Below are positions 16,137 through 25,306 of a DNA stretch of 64,000 bases, in pieces. Position 1 is the first letter of the stretch; every line of letters begins with the position of its first letter. A program made the position numbers and the translations under genes. The notes below the pieces were generated by a model, which worked only from the letters and a program-made list of their open reading frames with translations, was not told the DNA's origin and did no database searches. Source of the DNA: Sphingomonadaceae bacterium OTU29LAMAA1 (lineage in GTDB: Bacteria > Pseudomonadota > Alphaproteobacteria > Sphingomonadales > Sphingomonadaceae); assembly GCA_024072375.1 (NCBI GenBank), contig CP099617.1, forward strand, positions 2,646,001 through 2,710,000, in the 5' to 3' direction.

Positions 16137-18220
16137 GCCGCCAGTCCGATCGGTGCGGCGACGAGCCGGGGATCGCGTCGCCAGCGCGAGATCAGGGCAT
16201 CGACGTCGAGGATCAGCGCGACGCGGCCGTCGCCCAGGATGGTGGCGCCTGCAAGGCCGGGAATCGCCTCGTAATTGGCCTCCAGGCTTTTCACAACCAC
16301 CTGGCGCTGGTCCTGGATCGAGTCGACCATCAGCACGGCCTGGCCGGTATCCGATTCGACGACGATCAGCACCGCCTGCGAGGGATCGCTCTGCGCGCCG
16401 TGGATGCCGAGCTGTTCGGCGACGCGATGCACCGGCACGTACGATCCGCGGACGTCGAGCAGCGAGGCGGTCGGACCGAGCACCTTCACGCCCGCATCGG
16501 TCGGGCGCAGGCTTTCGACGATGTGGCTCAACGGAATGACGAAGGTCTGGTCGCCGACGGTGACGATCATGCCGTCGAGCACCGCCAGCGTCAGCGGCAG
16601 CGACAGCGCGAAGCTGGAGCCGGAACCGAAGTTGGAATTGATCCCGATCCGCCCGCCCAATGCCTGGACGTTCTTGCGCACCACATCCATGCCGACGCCC
16701 CGGCCGGAAATGTTGGACACGGTTGCCGCGGTCGAGAAGCCCGGTGCGAAGATCAGATTGTCGATATCCTCGTCGCTCAGCACCGCATCGGCAGCGATGA
16801 TGCCACGCTCCACCGCCTTGCCGCGGACACGCGTACGGTCGATGCCACGTCCGTCGTCGGCGACGGTGATGACGATCCGTCCGGAATGATGCGCGGCGGA
16901 CAGGGTGACCACACCCTCTTCGGACTTGCCGGCGGCGAGGCGGTCGGCGGGTGTTTCGAGGCCGTGATCGACGGCGTTGCGGATCAGGTGAGTGAGCGGT
17001 TCGCCGATCCGTTCGACAACGGTCTTGTCGACCTCCGTCATCTCGCCGACGATATCCAGGCGGACCCGTTTGCCGGTTTCCAGCTCCAGTTCGCGGATGA
17101 TCCGCGGCACGCGGCTGAACACCGTCTTCATCGGCTGCGCGCGGATCGCCATCGTCGATTCCTGCAACTCGCGGGTCAGGTGATCGAGGTCGGTCAGCTC
17201 GCTGATCCCGCCCATCGCATGTTCCGACAGGCGCTGCGCGAGCATCGCCTGGGTGATGACCAGCTCGCCGACCAGGTTCACGAGCCGGTCCAGCTTGTCG
17301 AGGTCGACGCGGATCGTCTGTGCCGGGGGCGGTACGGCGGAACGCGACGCGGCGGCATCGGCGATCGGTACGATCGTCGCGACCGGCGTGATCCCTGCCG
17401 GTGGCGCGATCGCCGGTTCGACCGTCGGCTCGTCTCCGTCATCGAGATCGGTCGCGGTGTCTTCGACCGGCGCGGCGACATCGGCGCGGGTCAGGGTGAG
17501 TTCGCATGCACCCATGAATTCGAAGATCGCGCGGATATCGTCCTCTGCGGCCTCAGCCGGGACGATCACCGTCCAACCGAGATACGAACGATCGGGCCGA
17601 AGGTCGTCGAGCAGCGGCAGGCGCGATACATCGACCGAGACCGTCTCGCCGTCGAGCATCCCCAGTTCGCGCAGCAGCAGCAGCGGATCGCCGCCGTTTT
17701 CCAGCGCATCGATACCGGGGACGAAGGTCACCCGCCACTCGCCCACACCGGCGGGCGTCGCGGCCGGCGCTTCGCAGAGCGCGAACAGGTCGTCGAAATC
17801 GTCGAGCGGAGGCGTGGACGGCACGACATCGGCCACCGTCGTCGGCGTAGCCGCCGCGACCAGACGGGCCAGCATCGCGGTGTCGACCGGCGCATCGCCG
17901 CCATCACGTGCCGCGGCGACATGATCGGCCAGCATGTCGAACGCGCTGACGATCGTGCCGAGCAGGTCGGGTGTCAGCGACAGCGTGGCGTTGCGGACCA
18001 GATCGAGCAGCGTTTCGTATTCATGGGTGAACGCCTGCAACCGTTCATGCCCGAACGCTCCCGCGCCGCCCTTGATCGAATGCACGGCGCGAAAGATCGT
18101 GTTGATCGTCTCGTGATCGTAGTCGCCCTGCCGGACGAGGGCGAAGCTCGCCTCCATCATCGCGAGGCCTTCGTCGCATTCCTGGAAGAATATCTGCTGG
18201 ATCTCGTCGAGATTCATCAT
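16133..18220 (-). CDS. cheA: CheA chemotaxis histidine kinase
   Basis: A 695-aa kinase with P1-P5 architecture. The HPt domain holds the phospho-acceptor His47 in FRAVHSIKGG. A P2-like region spans about residues 160-240, and an acidic/Ala linker about 245-290. The P3 dimerisation helices begin near LDKLDRLVNLVGEL. The ATPase has the N box (HLIRNAVDHGLE), G1 (DDGRGID) and G2 (SGRGVGMDVV), and the CheW-like P5 closes the protein. AAAGGA lies before the ATG. It phosphorylates CheY and the CheB receivers encoded downstream. Confidence 0.97.
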   Translation of the reverse strand: MMNLDEIQQIFFQECDEGLAMMEASFALVRQGDYDHETINTIFRAVHSIKGGAGAFGHERLQAFTHEYETLLDLVRNATLSLTPDLLGTIVSAFDMLADHVAAARDGGDAPVDTAMLARLVAAATPTTVADVVPSTPPLDDFDDLFALCEAPAATPAGVGEWRVTFVPGIDALENGGDPLLLLRELGMLDGETVSVDVSRLPLLDDLRPDRSYLGWTVIVPAEAAEDDIRAIFEFMGACELTLTRADVAAPVEDTATDLDDGDEPTVEPAIAPPAGITPVATIVPIADAAASRSAVPPPAQTIRVDLDKLDRLVNLVGELVITQAMLAQRLSEHAMGGISELTDLDHLTRELQESTMAIRAQPMKTVFSRVPRIIRELELETGKRVRLDIVGEMTEVDKTVVERIGEPLTHLIRNAVDHGLETPADRLAAGKSEEGVVTLSAAHHSGRIVITVADDGRGIDRTRVRGKAVERGIIAADAVLSDEDIDNLIFAPGFSTAATVSNISGRGVGMDVVRKNVQALGGRIGINSNFGSGSSFALSLPLTLAVLDGMIVTVGDQTFVIPLSHIVESLRPTDAGVKVLGPTASLLDVRGSYVPVHRVAEQLGIHGAQSDPSQAVLIVVESDTGQAVLMVDSIQDQRQVVVKSLEANYEAIPGLAGATILGDGRVALILDVDALISRWRRDPRLVAAPIGLAA

Positions 18221-18228
18221 GCGTCCTT

Positions 18229-18501
18229 TCAGACGACCGGATCGCGCACGGCGTCGAGCCGGGCGAGGGTGATCATGCGGGCGAGGGCGTCGCTCGGGTT
18301 ATCGAGTCGAAAGCCGACGCCGCGCGCGATGGCGGTGAGGCGGGCGCTGGCCAGGACCTGAAGGCAGGCCTGCCCGATCCGCGCGACCTCGTTACCGTCG
18401 AGGTGCAGGGGTTCGCCACGGTCGATCGATGCGGAGAGCGTGTCACGCAGCGCGGTGGCGGCAGACGTATCGAGCGTGGCGGGGAGCGGATGAGCAGCCA
18501 T
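18229..18501 (-). CDS. STAS-domain protein of the che operon
   Basis: A 90-aa single STAS domain: alternating strands and helices with LHLDGNEVARIGQACLQVL in the anti-anti-sigma-like core, but Gly where the phospho-Ser usually lies (ARIGQA). Such small STAS proteins often precede cheA in alphaproteobacteria and may bind receptor arrays or MCPs. GGGAAGG precedes the ATG. The exact role is unknown. Confidence 0.8.
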   Translation of the reverse strand: MAAHPLPATLDTSAATALRDTLSASIDRGEPLHLDGNEVARIGQACLQVLASARLTAIARGVGFRLDNPSDALARMITLARLDAVRDPVV

Positions 18502-18524
18502 GGTGTGCGACCTTCCCGGGGGGA

Positions 18525-19961
18525 TCAGAATTCGGACCAGTCGTCCGCGGCAACGGCCACGGCGGCGGATCGACCACCGCGCGACTGCGCGGCCAGACGA
18601 CGGCCCGCATCCGCGGCACGCTGTTGCAGGCGATGCACCGGCTGGTTCGATGCTCCGTTGCCGTTCGCCGCGTGCGACGTACCGTTTTCGATCTTGAAGC
18701 GGGCGACATGGCGGGCGAGTTCGTCCGCTTCCGTCGACAGGCTGCGGGCGGCGGCGGTGGCCTCTTCGACCATCGCGGCGTTTTGCTGCGTCACGCCGTC
18801 CATCTCGCTGACCGCGGTGTTGACCTGTTGCAGCCCATTGGCCTGCTGGTCGGCGGCGGTGGCGATCTGCGACACCAGCGTGCTGATTTCGGCGATGCGG
18901 CCGATGATGCGCTGCAAGGCCTTCCCCGTCTCGCTGACCAGCTCGACGCCGGCGTCAACCTGTTCGGACGACGCCATGATGCGGGTCTTGACGTCCTTGG
19001 CGGCCTCGGCGGAGCGCTGGGCGAGCGCACGCACTTCGGATGCGACGACGGCGAATCCGCGTCCAGCATCGCCGGCGCGTGCCGCCTCGACGCCGGCGTT
19101 GAGCGCCAGCAGATTGGTCTGGAAGGCGATGCCGTCGATGACCGAGATGATTTCGGAGATCTCGTTCGACGAGCGTTCGATGCCGCTCATCGCGTCGACC
19201 GCGCGGCGCACCACCTCACCCGACTGCTCGGCCTCGACGCGCGCTTCCTCGACGACGCCGTTGGCACGGTTCGCGCCGGCTGCGGTCTGACGCACGGTCG
19301 AGGTGATCTCGTCCATCGCCGCCGCGGTCTCTTCCAGGCTGGCGGCCTGTTGCTCGGTCCGCTGCGACAGGTCGTCCGACGCCTTGCGGATGTCGATCGC
19401 GCCGTTGCTGATCCCGCTGGTCGCTTCGGTCACCGCGGTCATCGTGTCGGCGACGGCGTCCAGCGCGCGGTTGTAATCGGCGCGGAGGCGCTCGTAATCG
19501 GCGGGGAAGGCCTGGTCGATCCGGTAGCTGAGGTCGCTGGACGCCAGCCGGGTCAGTCCCTCGCCCAGCGCGGACACCACGACCTGCTGCGCGGCCCCGG
19601 CGTGTTGCACCGTCTCGGCGTTCTGCTTGAACACCTCCATCGCCCGGGTCATCCGGCCCACGCAGTCGCGATAGTCGGTGAACTGGATCGGCGCATCCAG
19701 ATCGCCCGCCGCGAGCGCTTCCATGCGGACGACGGTGGTGACGTAGGGATCGCTGATCATCTTGCCGCTGAGCAGGACCGTGACGACCGTGGTCGCGAAC
19801 AGCGCAGCCGAGATCCCCATATAGATAGTCGCCTCGGCCGGCATGGCCTGCGCCGCGAGGAACGTGGTCACCACCCCGCCGCCCGCGATCGTGCTGTGGA
19901 GGAGAAGGAGCGTCTTGAACTTGGTGCGGATCGGCGCGTTCTTCTTGAACCAGGAAAACAT
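18525..19961 (-). CDS. Methyl-accepting chemotaxis protein without periplasmic sensor domain
   Basis: A 478-aa receptor. Two membrane helices (about 17-38 and 47-66) are separated by only about 8 residues, so no periplasmic ligand domain exists. A HAMP-like region (68-120) leads into the coiled-coil signalling domain, whose hairpin tip has the conserved IAFQTNLLALNAGVEAARAG. The C-terminus reads Asp-Trp-Ser-Glu-Phe, matching the [ND]WxxF pentapeptide that tethers CheR and CheB in other receptors. The start at 19961 has AAGGA 7 nt upstream; the ATG at 19967 is closer to the same site. It is the first gene of the che operon. Confidence 0.93.
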   Translation of the reverse strand: MFSWFKKNAPIRTKFKTLLLLHSTIAGGGVVTTFLAAQAMPAEATIYMGISAALFATTVVTVLLSGKMISDPYVTTVVRMEALAAGDLDAPIQFTDYRDCVGRMTRAMEVFKQNAETVQHAGAAQQVVVSALGEGLTRLASSDLSYRIDQAFPADYERLRADYNRALDAVADTMTAVTEATSGISNGAIDIRKASDDLSQRTEQQAASLEETAAAMDEITSTVRQTAAGANRANGVVEEARVEAEQSGEVVRRAVDAMSGIERSSNEISEIISVIDGIAFQTNLLALNAGVEAARAGDAGRGFAVVASEVRALAQRSAEAAKDVKTRIMASSEQVDAGVELVSETGKALQRIIGRIAEISTLVSQIATAADQQANGLQQVNTAVSEMDGVTQQNAAMVEEATAAARSLSTEADELARHVARFKIENGTSHAANGNGASNQPVHRLQQRAADAGRRLAAQSRGGRSAAVAVAADDWSEF

Positions 19962-20187
19962 CGGCATGTCCTTCGATCGATTGAGCGGGACGAGCCGGCA
20001 CGACGTTGGCGACCCGGGAACTCGGGTTATCGACATGGCGGCATCTGCGTCCGTATTGGACAGACAATGGTGAAGGACGGGTAAAGCATGTCGATATTGG
20101 ACGAATTATTTCACTGATCCGACGGCAAGTCGCGACCTGCGCGCGTCCGTGTGTCGTGCATCGCTGGTTGCAACGAAGGAGAGGGAC

Positions 20188-20709
20188 ATGACGTGCTACG
20201 GACTGGGCGATGTCGAGCCGGCGATCGGGGCGGACGTGTATGTCGCCCCCGGCGCGCACGTCATCGGCGACGTCATATTGGGTGATCGCGTGTCGATCTG
20301 GTTCGGCGCGGTCGTGCGCGGCGACAACGATCCGATCCGCATCGGCGCGGAGAGCAACGTACAGGACGGGGCGATGGTCCACGCCGACCCCGGCGTGCCC
20401 ACGACGATCGGCCGCGGCGTCACGATCGGCCACCATGCGATCGTCCATGGCGCCACGGTCGGCGACAACAGCCTGATCGGCATGGGCGCGACATTGCTCA
20501 ATCGCGCGGTGATCGGCGCCGATTCGATCGTCGGGGCGAACGCGCTGGTGACCGAGGGAAAGGCGTTCCCCGCCGGGTCGCTGATCGTCGGCAGTCCGGC
20601 GCGCGTGCTACGGCCGCTGACCGACACCGAAATCGCCGGGCTGCGCGTGTCGGCCGCGACCTATGTCGCCAACGCGCGCCGCTATGCCGACGGTTTGCGG
20701 CCGGTCTAG
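20188..20709 (+). CDS. Gamma-class carbonic anhydrase-like protein
   Basis: A 173-aa left-handed beta-helix of hexapeptide repeats, as in the gamma carbonic anhydrase/PaaY/YrdA group. The family metal-binding histidines are present in MVHADPG and in GHHAIVHG. The opening FGAVVRGDNDPI motif with Arg and Asp is diagnostic. AAGGAG lies 8 nt before the ATG. It probably forms a trimer in the cytoplasm. Many YrdA-type members have no proven anhydrase activity. It ends 4 nt into the convergent hydrolase gene. Confidence 0.9.
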   Translation: MTCYGLGDVEPAIGADVYVAPGAHVIGDVILGDRVSIWFGAVVRGDNDPIRIGAESNVQDGAMVHADPGVPTTIGRGVTIGHHAIVHGATVGDNSLIGMGATLLNRAVIGADSIVGANALVTEGKAFPAGSLIVGSPARVLRPLTDTEIAGLRVSAATYVANARRYADGLRPV

Positions 20710-21671
20710 CCGTATCGTTCCGCTGCTTCGGCGACGAAGCGAACACATGCCCCCGGTGCGGTGATCGGGATCATGTGGCCGCCATCGATTACCTCGAGCC
20801 GCGCGTCCGGGATCTGCCCGGCGGTGCGATGACCGTGCAACGCCGGGTCGAGGATCGCGTCGTCGCGGCCGAACAGGATGGCGGTCGGCACCGTCAGTGT
20901 CGGATAGCGTGCGGCGATGGCCGCGACGTCGGTGCCGCCGGAGTGAAGATCGGCCGATGCCGCCGCGATGTTGGCGGGCCTCTGGCTCAATGCACCTCCG
21001 CCGCGGGTGATGAAATCGGCCGGCGGCGTTTCGGGCGCGAAGACGGCTTGCAGCACGCGATCGGCGGTCAGCCGGCTCATCGGTGTGCCGAGCGTCTGCG
21101 CCATCAGCCGGCGCAGCGACGGCGGGATCGCGGCGAGCCCCCTGAATGCATCCGGTACGTCGTCCTGCGCCTGCGACAGCGGTGCGATCAGGGCAAGGCC
21201 ACGCACCAGCTCCGGCCGGTCGAGCGCCAGGGCCAGCGCCACCGCTCCGCCGAGCGAATGGCCGACGAGCAGCGGGCGATCGAGGCCCAGCGTATCGATG
21301 AACCGGCCGATGATCGCCGCCTGTTCGGGAATCGTCGGTTCGCCTTCGTCGTCCGCCGTGGAATAGCCCGATCCCGGTCGGTCGACCAGAATGACGCGGT
21401 GATCGGCGGCGAGCGGCTCCAGCATCGCATAGCTGAAGTTGCGCAGCTGGCCGCTCAGCCCATGGATCATCACGATCGCCGGGCCGCTGCCCTGATCGAC
21501 ATAATGCAGCCGCGCACCTTCTACCTGGATATGGCGGCCGTCCTGCGGCACCAGCCGCTCCGCCTCGCGCGCGATACGGTCGGAATAAAAGGACAGGCCC
21601 AGCCCGCCGGCGGCGGTCAGCGCGGCGCTGCCGAACACCGTTCCAAGCATCCAGCGTGTGCCGCTCTGCAT
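20706..21671 (-). CDS. Membrane-anchored alpha/beta hydrolase
   Basis: A 321-aa hydrolase with an N-terminal membrane anchor (residues 8-30). The nucleophile is Ser139 in GHSLGG, the oxyanion motif is IHGLSG, the acid is probably in FGRDDAI and the base His lies in DGGHMIP. Overall it resembles epoxide hydrolase/haloperoxidase-type members, but no substrate can be named. GGGAGG precedes the ATG. It is convergent with the carbonic anhydrase gene, with a 4-nt overlap. Confidence 0.85.
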   Translation of the reverse strand: MQSGTRWMLGTVFGSAALTAAGGLGLSFYSDRIAREAERLVPQDGRHIQVEGARLHYVDQGSGPAIVMIHGLSGQLRNFSYAMLEPLAADHRVILVDRPGSGYSTADDEGEPTIPEQAAIIGRFIDTLGLDRPLLVGHSLGGAVALALALDRPELVRGLALIAPLSQAQDDVPDAFRGLAAIPPSLRRLMAQTLGTPMSRLTADRVLQAVFAPETPPADFITRGGGALSQRPANIAAASADLHSGGTDVAAIAARYPTLTVPTAILFGRDDAILDPALHGHRTAGQIPDARLEVIDGGHMIPITAPGACVRFVAEAAERYG

Positions 21672-21707
21672 CCGTGCCTCCCGTCCAAAGAGAGACAGTG
21701 TAGCACG

Positions 21708-22064
21708 TCAGGCGGTCGTGACGATCCCGTCCGCGACGACGACCGGCCATGGCGTCAGACGCTGGCCGATACATGGCCCGCCGACGCACAATCCCTCGTC
21801 CAGCGTGAACAAGGCGCCATGCCAGCTGCACGCGATCATCTCGCCCGACGGCGTCAGATAGTCGTCGAGCTGCTGCGCCAACGGCACGCCCGCGTGCGGG
21901 CAGCGATCGACATAGCCGACCGCCGTATCGCCGCGGCGCACCACGAAACCATGGAACCGACCGGCGCGCATCTGCAGGACGAAATTGCGCGCCTTGCCGT
22001 CGCCGATGTCCGCCAGCGGCGCGAGCGCGACGCCCGCCGGGGTCGCGGTGAGGCGTTCGGTCAT
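21708..22064 (-). CDS. Rieske [2Fe-2S] protein, ferredoxin-like
   Basis: A 118-aa stand-alone Rieske domain. Cluster ligands are Cys55/His57 (CPHAG) and Cys79/His82 (CSWHG), with the usual closing Pro region (LTPWPV). There is no signal or membrane helix, so it is cytoplasmic. It ends the hmgA-maiA operon, beginning 10 nt after the maiA stop. It could donate electrons to a ring hydroxylase; the partner is not in the window. Confidence 0.88.
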   Translation of the reverse strand: MTERLTATPAGVALAPLADIGDGKARNFVLQMRAGRFHGFVVRRGDTAVGYVDRCPHAGVPLAQQLDDYLTPSGEMIACSWHGALFTLDEGLCVGGPCIGQRLTPWPVVVADGIVTTA

Positions 22065-22074
22065 GCGTCGGCGC

Positions 22075-22704
22075 TCATGCGTCCGCGTCGGGCTGGCGGC
22101 TCGGATGCGCGGCCTCGGCGAGCGCGGCGGCGCGTCTCGCCGCGGCGACGAGATGCGGGTAGGGCATTGTATCCACGCCGAACCGCTCCGCCGAATACAG
22201 CGCCGGCACGACGACGCAATCCGCCAATGTGGGCGTCGTGCCATAAGCGAAGTCGCCGCCATGCCGCATGATCAGCGTTTCCAGCGCGGCGAACCCGGCG
22301 GTCATCCAGCGCGCCATCCACGCGTTTACCTGATCCTCCGATGCGCCGAAATCCTGCCGCAGCGCCTTCAGCGTGCGCAGATTATGCAGGGGATGCACGT
22401 CGGTGACGATCGTCTGCACCATGCTCCGCACGATCGCGCGACCGTCCGCATGGGCAGGCAGCAGCGCTGGCTCGGGGAAACGCTCGTCCAGCCATTCGAG
22501 GATCGCGACGCTCTGGGTGATGATCAGTCCGTTGACCTCCAGCGCCGGCACCAGCCGCTGCGGGTTGAGCGCGGCATAGTCGGGCGCGGCCTGCCCGCCG
22601 GTGCGCAGGTCGTGGTTGACCTGTTCGTACGCCAGCCCCTTCAGCGCCAGCGCGATGCGGACGCGATAGGCCGCGCCCGAGCGCCAATAGCCGTGCAGGA
22701 TCAT
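22075..22704 (-). CDS. maiA: Maleylacetoacetate isomerase (zeta-class GST)
   Basis: A 209-aa enzyme that isomerises maleylacetoacetate to fumarylacetoacetate using glutathione, the step after homogentisate dioxygenase. The thioredoxin-like N-domain has the zeta motif [11 protein letters not shown] (usual form RSSxSYRVR, with later Ser replaced here by Gly/Ala), then LVPALEVNG and the [14 protein letters not shown] glutathione-binding segment. The C-domain has the conserved [14 protein letters not shown]. The ATG overlaps the hmgA stop by 4 nt. Confidence 0.9.
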   Translation of the reverse strand: MILHGYWRSGAAYRVRIALALKGLAYEQVNHDLRTGGQAAPDYAALNPQRLVPALEVNGLIITQSVAILEWLDERFPEPALLPAHADGRAIVRSMVQTIVTDVHPLHNLRTLKALRQDFGASEDQVNAWMARWMTAGFAALETLIMRHGGDFAYGTTPTLADCVVVPALYSAERFGVDTMPYPHLVAAARRAAALAEAAHPSRQPDADA

Positions 22705-23996
22705 GGCAATACCGCCTTGGGGAAGTCCGCCCACACCGCGTCGTAATCGAGCTGGCTGTGCTCCAGTGCGTATGACGTCGGCTTATACGGCCAGCAACTT
22801 TCCAGCATGAAGGCCATCGTGCCCTCGATCTTGTGCGGCTTGAGGTCGGCGGCGGATGCGCCCTGCCAACTGGCGAGGTCGGGGCCGTGGCCTGCCATCA
22901 GATTGTGCAGCGAGATGCCGCCGGGGGCGAACCCCTCCGCCTTGGCATCGTACGCGCCGGTGATCAGGCCCATCGCCTCGGACATGATGTTGCGGTGGAA
23001 CCACGGCGGGCGGAACGTGCCCTCCGCCACCATCCAGCGCGGCGGGAAGATCACGAAATCGGCGTTGGCGCGGCCGGGCACGTCGGAGGGCGAGGTCAGC
23101 AGCGTGAAGATCGACGGATCGGGATGGTCGAAGCTGACCGTGTTGATCGTGTTGAAGCGCGACAGGTCGTAGCGCCAGGGCGCGAGGTTGCCGTGCCAGG
23201 CGACGACGTCGAGCGGGCTGTGATCGAGCGTCGTCGTCCACAGCGACCCCATGAACTTCTGGATCACCTGCGTCGTGTCGTCGCGATCCTCGAACCACGC
23301 CACCGGCGTTTCGAAATCGCGCGGGTTGGCAAGGCCGTTGGCGCCGATCGGGCCGAGATCGGGCAGGCGGAACAGGCTGCCGTGGTTCTCGCAGACATAG
23401 CCCTTCGCCGCGCCGTCCGGCAGCAGGGCGCGGAAGCGGACGCCGCGCGGGATCAGTGCGATCTGGCCGGGTGCGACCGCGATCCGGCCGAGTTCGGTGA
23501 GCAGTTCCAGACGCCCGGCTTGCGGCACGAACAGCAATTCGCCGTCCGCGTCGGTGAAGACGCGGTCCGTCATGTCCGCGCTGGCGGCGTAGACGTGGAG
23601 CGCGACGCCCTCCAGATCGGCGGGATCGCGGTTGGCGAGCATCGTCGTCATGCCGTCGATCAGGTCGGTGCCGGACGCGGCGTCGGCTATCGGATCCCAG
23701 CGGAGGCGATTGGGGGCTAGCGGCGCGTCGGTGGTGCCGGGGGCGAAGCGCTTTGCGCCCTCGTAGCGGACGTAGGGTGGATGCTCGGCGGTCGGGCGCA
23801 TCCGGTAGAGCCACGAGCGGCGGTTCTCATGGCGCGGCGCGGTGAAGGCGGTGCCGCTGAGTTGTTCGGCGTAGAGGCCGAAGGCAGGGCGCTGCGGCGA
23901 ATTGCGGCCGATCGGGAGCGCGCCGGGGACGGCCTCGGTCGAAACGTGGTTGCCGAAGCCGGGGATGTAGTCGCTGTCGGGGTGGTGGGTTGTCAT
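22701..23996 (-). CDS. hmgA: Homogentisate 1,2-dioxygenase
   Basis: A 431-aa non-haem iron ring-cleaving dioxygenase of tyrosine/phenylalanine catabolism, giving maleylacetoacetate. Full length, starting [16 protein letters not shown]. Iron ligands are visible in WFHRN (His), MSEAMG (Glu) and [11 protein letters not shown] (His). AGGA lies 10 nt before the ATG. It heads the operon hmgA-maiA-Rieske. Dioxygenase and isomerase are adjacent, but no fumarylacetoacetase gene is in the window. Confidence 0.96.
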   Translation of the reverse strand: MTTHHPDSDYIPGFGNHVSTEAVPGALPIGRNSPQRPAFGLYAEQLSGTAFTAPRHENRRSWLYRMRPTAEHPPYVRYEGAKRFAPGTTDAPLAPNRLRWDPIADAASGTDLIDGMTTMLANRDPADLEGVALHVYAASADMTDRVFTDADGELLFVPQAGRLELLTELGRIAVAPGQIALIPRGVRFRALLPDGAAKGYVCENHGSLFRLPDLGPIGANGLANPRDFETPVAWFEDRDDTTQVIQKFMGSLWTTTLDHSPLDVVAWHGNLAPWRYDLSRFNTINTVSFDHPDPSIFTLLTSPSDVPGRANADFVIFPPRWMVAEGTFRPPWFHRNIMSEAMGLITGAYDAKAEGFAPGGISLHNLMAGHGPDLASWQGASAADLKPHKIEGTMAFMLESCWPYKPTSYALEHSQLDYDAVWADFPKAVLP

Positions 23997-24044
23997 TGTT
24001 CTGGCGTCCTCTCCTGCTCCACCACCCCTTGCCGCAAACTCGCC

Positions 24045-24153
24045 GTCACCCCCCGGACTTGTTCCGAGGTCCACCCATCCGCAGCGGAAGGCCTTTGAGC
24101 CTCTTGCTTCTCACGTTGCCGCGGAGTGGATCCCGGAACAAGTCCGGGATGAC
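24045..24153. repeat. Large imperfect inverted repeat (REP-like)
   Basis: Arms at 24045-24074 (contains CCGGACTTGTTCCG then GGTCCAC) and 24126-24153 (GTGGATCC then CGGAACAAGTCCGG) are reverse complements with few mismatches, enclosing about 50 nt. This GTCA..CCGGACTTG-type palindrome is a common dispersed intergenic element in sphingomonads. It lies between hppD and hmgA, which read in the same direction. Confidence 0.8.
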
Positions 24154-24161
24154 GGAGGAAT

Positions 24162-25226
24162 TTAGGCGTCGACGGTGATCACGCCGCGACGGATTTGGTC
24201 GAGTTCAATGCTTTCATACAGCGCCTGGAAATTGCCGTTGCCGAAGCCCTCATTGCCCTTGCGCTGGATGATCTCAAAGAAGATCGGACCGACCATCGTC
24301 TCGGTAAAGATCTGCAACAGCAGCCCTTCCTCGCCGACGTTGCCGTCGATCAGGATGCGGTTGGCGCGCAGGCGTTCCAGGTTCTCGCCGTGGTTCGGCA
24401 CGCGCTTGTCGACCAGTTCGTAATAGGTCTCGATCGTGTCCTGCAACTTGACGCCACGCGAGCGCAGCTTCTCGACGGTGGTGTAGATGTCGTCGGTGGT
24501 CAGCGCGAGGTGCTGGATGCCTTCACCATTATAATCGCGGATGAATTCCTCGATCTGGCTTTTGTCGTCCTGGCTCTCGTTCAGCGGGATGCGGATCGCA
24601 CGGTCCGGCGCGATCATCGCCTGGCTGAAAAGGCCGGTCGCCTTGCCCTTGATGTCGAAATACTTCTGTTCTTCGAAGCCGAATATCTGGCCGTAGAAGG
24701 TCGACCATGTCCGCATCTGGCCACGACGTACGTTGTGGGTGAGGTGGTCGAGCAGGTCGAGTCCGACGTTGTTGGCGGCCTCCGCCTCGGCGGCGCCGGG
24801 GGTCTGCTTCCAATCGTCGTACACGCTGCCAGCCGCACCATGGCGATCGACCAGATACAGCAGCGAACCGCCGATCCCCTCCAGCGCCGGAATCCCGTCC
24901 AGCGCGGCCCCTGCCGGTGCCGGCTTCGCGCCGCGTTCGATCGCCGCATCATAGGCTGCCTGCGCATCCTGCACGCGGAACGCCATCGCGCTGGCCGACG
25001 GGCCGTGCGCCGCGCGGAAATCGGCAGCATGGCCGCTCTCCTCGCGGTTGAGCAACAGGTTGATCCTGCCCTGTTTGTAGCGGGTCAGCGCTTTCGTCGG
25101 ATGGGTCGCGGCGACAACGAAGCCCAGTGCCTCGAACTGCGCGGCGAGCGCGTCGGGATCGGGCGAGGTGAATTCGCAGAATTCGAACCCGTCGAGGCCC
25201 ATCGGGTTGACGTCCATATGTTCCAT
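24162..25226 (-). CDS. hppD: 4-hydroxyphenylpyruvate dioxygenase
   Basis: A 354-aa alpha-ketoacid-dependent iron oxygenase converting 4-hydroxyphenylpyruvate to homogentisate. Two vicinal-oxygen-chelate domains are present. Iron ligands are His in LLDHLTHNV, His in GIQHLALTTDD and Glu in FFEIIQRKG, with the C-terminal gating helix after it. I chose the ATG at 25226, which has GGAG 8 nt upstream and gives the usual length; a frame extension to 25250 is unlikely. It is divergent from the MarR gene with an operator between them. Confidence 0.96.
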   Translation of the reverse strand: MEHMDVNPMGLDGFEFCEFTSPDPDALAAQFEALGFVVAATHPTKALTRYKQGRINLLLNREESGHAADFRAAHGPSASAMAFRVQDAQAAYDAAIERGAKPAPAGAALDGIPALEGIGGSLLYLVDRHGAAGSVYDDWKQTPGAAEAEAANNVGLDLLDHLTHNVRRGQMRTWSTFYGQIFGFEEQKYFDIKGKATGLFSQAMIAPDRAIRIPLNESQDDKSQIEEFIRDYNGEGIQHLALTTDDIYTTVEKLRSRGVKLQDTIETYYELVDKRVPNHGENLERLRANRILIDGNVGEEGLLLQIFTETMVGPIFFEIIQRKGNEGFGNGNFQALYESIELDQIRRGVITVDA

Positions 25227-25238
25227 CGTCGCTGCTCC

Positions 25239-25262
25239 GATTGGTATCATTCGTTACCAATC
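25239..25262. promoter_or_regulatory. Palindromic MarR-type operator between hppD and its regulator
   Basis: Arms GATTGGTA and TACCAATC are perfect inverted repeats around an 8-nt centre, 13 nt upstream of the hppD start. A related site at 25281-25300 (starts CTGGTGTCA) matches at about 13 of 20 positions. The position between divergent hppD and marR genes is typical for autoregulation by the encoded MarR protein. Confidence 0.75.
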
Positions 25263-25280
25263 GTGTGCGTCATTGCCAAA

Positions 25281-25300
25281 CTGGTGTCAACTGATACGAA
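25281..25300. promoter_or_regulatory. Second, weaker MarR-type half-palindrome
   Basis: It resembles the upstream perfect site at 13 of 20 positions and ends 6 nt before the marR start, where binding would block its translation-start region or promoter. Confidence 0.4.
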
Positions 25301-25306
25301 GCCATC

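Noticed and set aside
16400..18361. 653-aa frame antisense to cheA
   Set aside because: A shadow of cheA; His/Arg/Asp repeats without domain structure.
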